Below, one piece after another: positions 60,960 through 64,000 of a DNA stretch of 64,000 nucleotides. The first letter of the stretch is position 1. Every line of letters starts with the position of its first letter. The notes under the pieces were generated by a model. That model was not told the DNA's origin, made no database searches, and saw nothing but the letters and a program-made list of their open reading frames with translations. The DNA is from Tetraselmis striata (taxonomy: Eukaryota; Chlorophyta; Chlorodendrophyceae; Chlorodendrales; Chlorodendraceae), in assembly GCA_006384855.1 (NCBI GenBank), contig VCJN01001509.1:40918-104917 (forward strand), written 5' to 3'. Position numbers and translations under genes: made by a program.

Positions 60960-62870
60960 TAGAAGTAGTTAGAATCTTGGTGGCAGACGTCTTGAAGTAG
61001 GCGTCCAGTGCGTCCTGGCGTCACGCCCAGTGCCCGACGTGGGCGATGACCGGTGCGGACCTGTAGCGATCCCAAAGCCATTGCGCGAGGGACTTGCGGC
61101 CGGAATGGCTGCTGACACGGTCCAGGGGCGTCGTACGGGTGGCTGGGTCGGGGAAGGCGCGCGCGTAGGCGGCCTTGCACGCCGAGTTGGAGCCCGAGTA
61201 GAGGGTGGTGTGGAAGGTCTGGGGTCCGATGCGGGAGGATTTGGGGGCGGCCAGCAGGCGGCTTCCTGAGGGTGGGCGGAACACGCAGAGGTAGTCCTCA
61301 AGCATGCAGGTCAGCCGGGCGGACAGCCAGGCAAGGCACGTGGCCGGGATGTAGGTGAAGCACTCGTGACGGGCGTCTATGTTCTTGTCGACATCCATGC
61401 GCAGGCGGATGTAGCGGCAGCCCAGCTCTGCGTTGAAGAGCACGCGGACCGCGCTGAGGTCTGTGTAGGACATGGCGCCGGAGGTGGACACACGGAAGTC
61501 GCAGATGAGCGCCGCGGCGGAGGCGCCCGAGGTTAAGGGAGGTGATGCACAGGCGCTGGTGCCTGCCAAAGGCTGACGCCAGGGGGAAGCCGCGATGCAG
61601 CATCGCACGTAGGTCCGGAATCTGAAGAGGGAGTCGGCCCTTGGCGGGGCGCACGGTCCGGCGCTCCAAGATAGAGACGGGGGTGTTGATGCTCTCGTCC
61701 TTGCACGGGTTGAAGCGTGGGGCAGCCCGCGAGGCGCAGGTGTGGCAGCTGGCGCATGTGCCAATCGGAGATGGCCGCCAGTCGGCCGGCGATGGTGGAA
61801 GGGGCGAGCGAGCGGTCGCTCGTGCAGTGGTAGATGCAGCCACGCAGGAGGCCTAGAGTGGCGGGCAGGGGGGTGGCGCCACGCTCGGCGCAGAAGGAGC
61901 AGTAGTTGCGCGGGCTGCTGCGGTAGGTGTCGGTGGTAGATGAGCGGAGCCGAAGATCCTCGAGGCCGTCGGCGCCCATAAGCAGGCGGCGCCACTCGGG
62001 GAGGTGGGCGGCAGGCACCGCTGGGGCAGCGCACAAGGGGAAGGTGTAAAATTCAGGCATTCCTGTGTCCGGGCGTCCTGCGCATCGGGCGCACAAAGCC
62101 GTCCTGCAGCTGGCGCAGGCGTAGAAGGTCCCTGGGCCAATCGCCTGACAGGCGCGGCATCGCGCGGGTGGCTTGGGCAGAGAGGTTGTTCATGGGGCCA
62201 GCAGGGAGAACATGTATACGTACGACTCCCCGAGTGGTGGGGCCTCGGTATACACGGAGCGAGGGGACGAGATTGGTCCGGCTGGCGTCTCTCCACTCGG
62301 GGGAGGTGAAGAGGGTGTGGCCTCTGCGGAAATATGCGATGACTTGCTCGCCGCCCGTGAGCCGCCACCACGGGGCCTCCACGGAGGCCGGGGGCACAAA
62401 GGTGCCCGCCGTGGTCGAGGGGGCGGTGGCGTAGCACGCCCAGAAGAGGCGGAGGACGTCGCGCATGGCGGCGAAAGGGGGGTTGCAGTAGACCCTGCGG
62501 CAGGCCCAATTGTCGGCGAGGAAGCTGTCTATCACTGATCAGAAGGTGGGGCAGAATGCGGCCGAGAGGGTCGGAGCAAGTGTCGACAGCGAAGGGGCCG
62601 CGGGCGGCCTCCAGCGCGCGGAAGACGTCGCCGAGTAGGCGCCAGTCCTGGTTGGCCGTCGATTGCGCCCCGAAGCCGGGAGAGGCAGTTGGCGAGGGTG
62701 TTCTTCCTGCCTGGGATGTGACGGGCGATGAGCGCGATGATGTAGCGCTCCAGGAGTTCGAGAAGTCACGGGAGCAGCTCGAGGGAGTCCGGGTGAGGCG
62801 ATGCGCCCTTGTTGACCGCCCATACTGAGGAGGTGTGGTCGAGGCGGGGTGGGGGTCATGCACGACGCGC
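60960..62870 (-). pseudogene. DIRS-like remnant: RNase H, methyltransferase-like, tyrosine recombinase
   Basis: In minus-strand order: RNase H end (DHTSSVWAVNKGASPHPDSL, an in-frame TGA, then ARHIPGRKNTLANCLSRL, about 62660-62850); methyltransferase-like domain (DVFRALEAARGPFAVDTCSD, then after a frameshift DNWACRRVYCNPPFAAMRDV, about 62430-62640); recombinase N-terminal domain (PSTIAGRLAAISDWHMRQLP, about 61740-61800); recombinase catalytic part (SSHSGRKSLAQWLWDR with H-x-x-R, VIAHVGHW) and, after a TGA at about 61021, DALDAYFKTSATK with the presumed Tyr nucleophile. The RH-MT-YR order matches DIRS/PAT-type pol. RT itself is not visible. Several frameshifts show it is dead. Confidence 0.8.
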
Positions 62871-63058
62871 CGGCTGCCAGGGTGTCACGCCGCCAGAGGA
62901 GTCCGCACGCGCCGCAGGGTCCACGCTGCATGGTTCGGCGGGGGTCCCAGCCGTCGATTGGGTTGGTCGAAGTGGCGCTGACGAGGCAGTCACGCGCGCG
63001 GTGGAGGCCGACCAAGTGCGCCTGTCCGGGCAGGACGACCGGACAAGTCCACTAGACT

Positions 63059-64000
63059 TTGCCAATGAAAGAGGCCAACATACACCGGGCATTTGTACCC
63101 GAGTGTCGCAAATGCACGAACCGCGAGATAAAAATCGCCACAAGAAAGTACGATGCGCACCGGAAAAATAACAACAACAAATCATACGACGCGAACCCCC
63201 GTATGTTCCACAGCCGCCTCGGTGCTCAAGTGCAAGTAACGAAGAGCACCACCCCCCGGATGACGCATGTAAACACCACAAAAGCCAAAGGCCTCACATG
63301 CGACCCGGTGAGGGCTGCCATAGAAAAGCCATTACGCCGCACAACTCGCCAAAGCCACCCCCGACATCCTAGGGACATCCCCTTTGGAACTTCCGACCAA
63401 CCCCGACCCATTCAAGATCGAACCAAAGGGCGATCCAAACGTCCGTCTCTCCTCCCAATACTCCCGCACCCTTCTACACGAGACCAAACACTTCCTCAGT
63501 ACCGGAAAATCACCAGGCCCAGACTCAACCCCGAACAAAATCCTGAAGTGGTTGCCGAAAAACACCACCTCAACCCCCCATGTCTTCTTCCAACACATGG
63601 CTAGCCACTTCAACACCCCCTCAACATGGTGCGCTAGCGTCACATGTCTGCTATACAACGGGGCTCCCCGGCTGAATGCGGCAACTATCGACCCATTGCC
63701 CTCATGAACTGCGTGCTGAAGCGTGGACAGCCTGCCTACACAAGGGGCTGCATACGCCGGGGAACACGGCATTCGATGCGGCACGAACGATGGCTTCGTC
63801 CCAGGCATGCAGCTGCACAATGGTCTCACCACAATCATGACCGCATATGCTGACGCGAAGGAACACCACAAAGACATTTACACGGTATATTTTGACTTCA
63901 AAGGCGCCTTTGACTCCACCGACCACGAGATACTCTTCAAAACCATGACGAACATGGGCATGTCCACGGAGTACATCAGTGTGTAGGGACATATATTCCA
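63059..64000 (+). pseudogene. LINE reverse transcriptase, N-terminal part (runs off window)
   Basis: Plus-strand frames carry, in order, HFLSTGKSPGPDSTPNKILK (63490-63545), FNTPSTWCASVTCLLY (63608-63655), an NYRPIALMNCVLK-type motif (about 63680-63720) and IYTVYFDFKGAFDSTDHEIL (63875-63935). These are RT motifs of L1/Jockey-type LINEs (SPGPD..P; W..S....LLYK; YRPI.L.N; Y.DF..AFDS). At least two frameshifts separate them and a TAG follows at 63984-63986. It differs from the LINE at 27584-30653, whose RT motifs (NAFN, FSDD) belong to another lineage. Confidence 0.75.

Noticed and set aside
60960-62870. Reassignment of UGA to a sense codon, suggested by in-frame TGAs in the DIRS-like remnant
   Set aside because: The same remnant has frameshifts, so it is simply dead, and Ty3-A pol ends in TGA; nothing requires a variant code.
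1-64000. tRNA, rRNA or other structural RNA genes
   Set aside because: No cloverleaf with conserved T-loop and A/B-box sequences and no rRNA core motif was seen by eye; a covariance-model scan would be needed to exclude them fully.

Overview
This window is eukaryotic genomic DNA dominated by mobile elements. Spliceosomal-type GT-AG introns interrupt the CACTA transposase gene. There are Ty3/gypsy, LINE-like and tyrosine-recombinase retroelements, CACTA, hAT and Harbinger-like DNA transposons, and a satellite array of about 182 bp. I see no bacterial operon structure. High GC, long poly-G/C tracts and the mix of element types would suit a green-lineage (prasinophyte- or volvocine-like) alga, but that is inference; no rRNA, tRNA or housekeeping marker is present to fix the taxon. 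The only intact gene that does not look like part of an element is an NXPE/PC-esterase-like secreted protein (58007-59572).

Layout. 1-3206 is the right end of a CACTA element (copy A) carrying a 2.7 kb TTA-flanked inverted-repeat transposon. 3207-7480 is GC-rich, then AT-richer, non-genic DNA. 7485-9267 is a partial copy of an unclassified two-gene DNA transposon ('X'), followed by 56 perfect GGGTGT units. 10567-12385 is a decayed tyrosine-recombinase element, 12385-13890 a satellite array, and 13900-16469 unclassified.

16470-47836 is one old Ty3/gypsy element ('Ty3-B', minus strand) expanded from about 6.8 kb to 31 kb by insertions. Its two LTRs and a perfect 5-bp target duplication (CCAAG) still mark both ends. 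Nested inside are a young intact 6.6 kb Ty3/gypsy element ('Ty3-A', 17272-23892, TSD TCGCC), a 328-bp hAT-like MITE (27018-27345, 8-bp TSD), a LINE-like element (27584-30653, 11-bp TSD), a tandem triplication of a 2.7 kb LINE/gag chimeric unit (29838-37947), and a 9.1 kb CACTA element with a multi-exon Tnp2 transposase (copy B, 38133-47268).

47900-53240 is a third, right-truncated CACTA (copy C) interrupted by a full-length X element (49703-53065). 54443-57690 is a tyrosine-recombinase element with split direct repeats, a gag-like ORF and a recombinase, but no reverse transcriptase. After the NXPE-like gene come a decayed DIRS-like RNase H-methyltransferase-recombinase fragment (60960-62870) and the 5' part of a LINE reverse transcriptase running off the window (63059-64000).

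Themes worth following: (i) Ty3-A gag and pol lie in one frame separated only by UGA-CGG, a known leaky-stop context; (ii) both Ty3 elements carry an N6-adenine-methyltransferase-like domain upstream of the protease, resembling the one in the DIRS-like fragment; (iii) insertion order can be read base by base from target duplications and restored reading frames.
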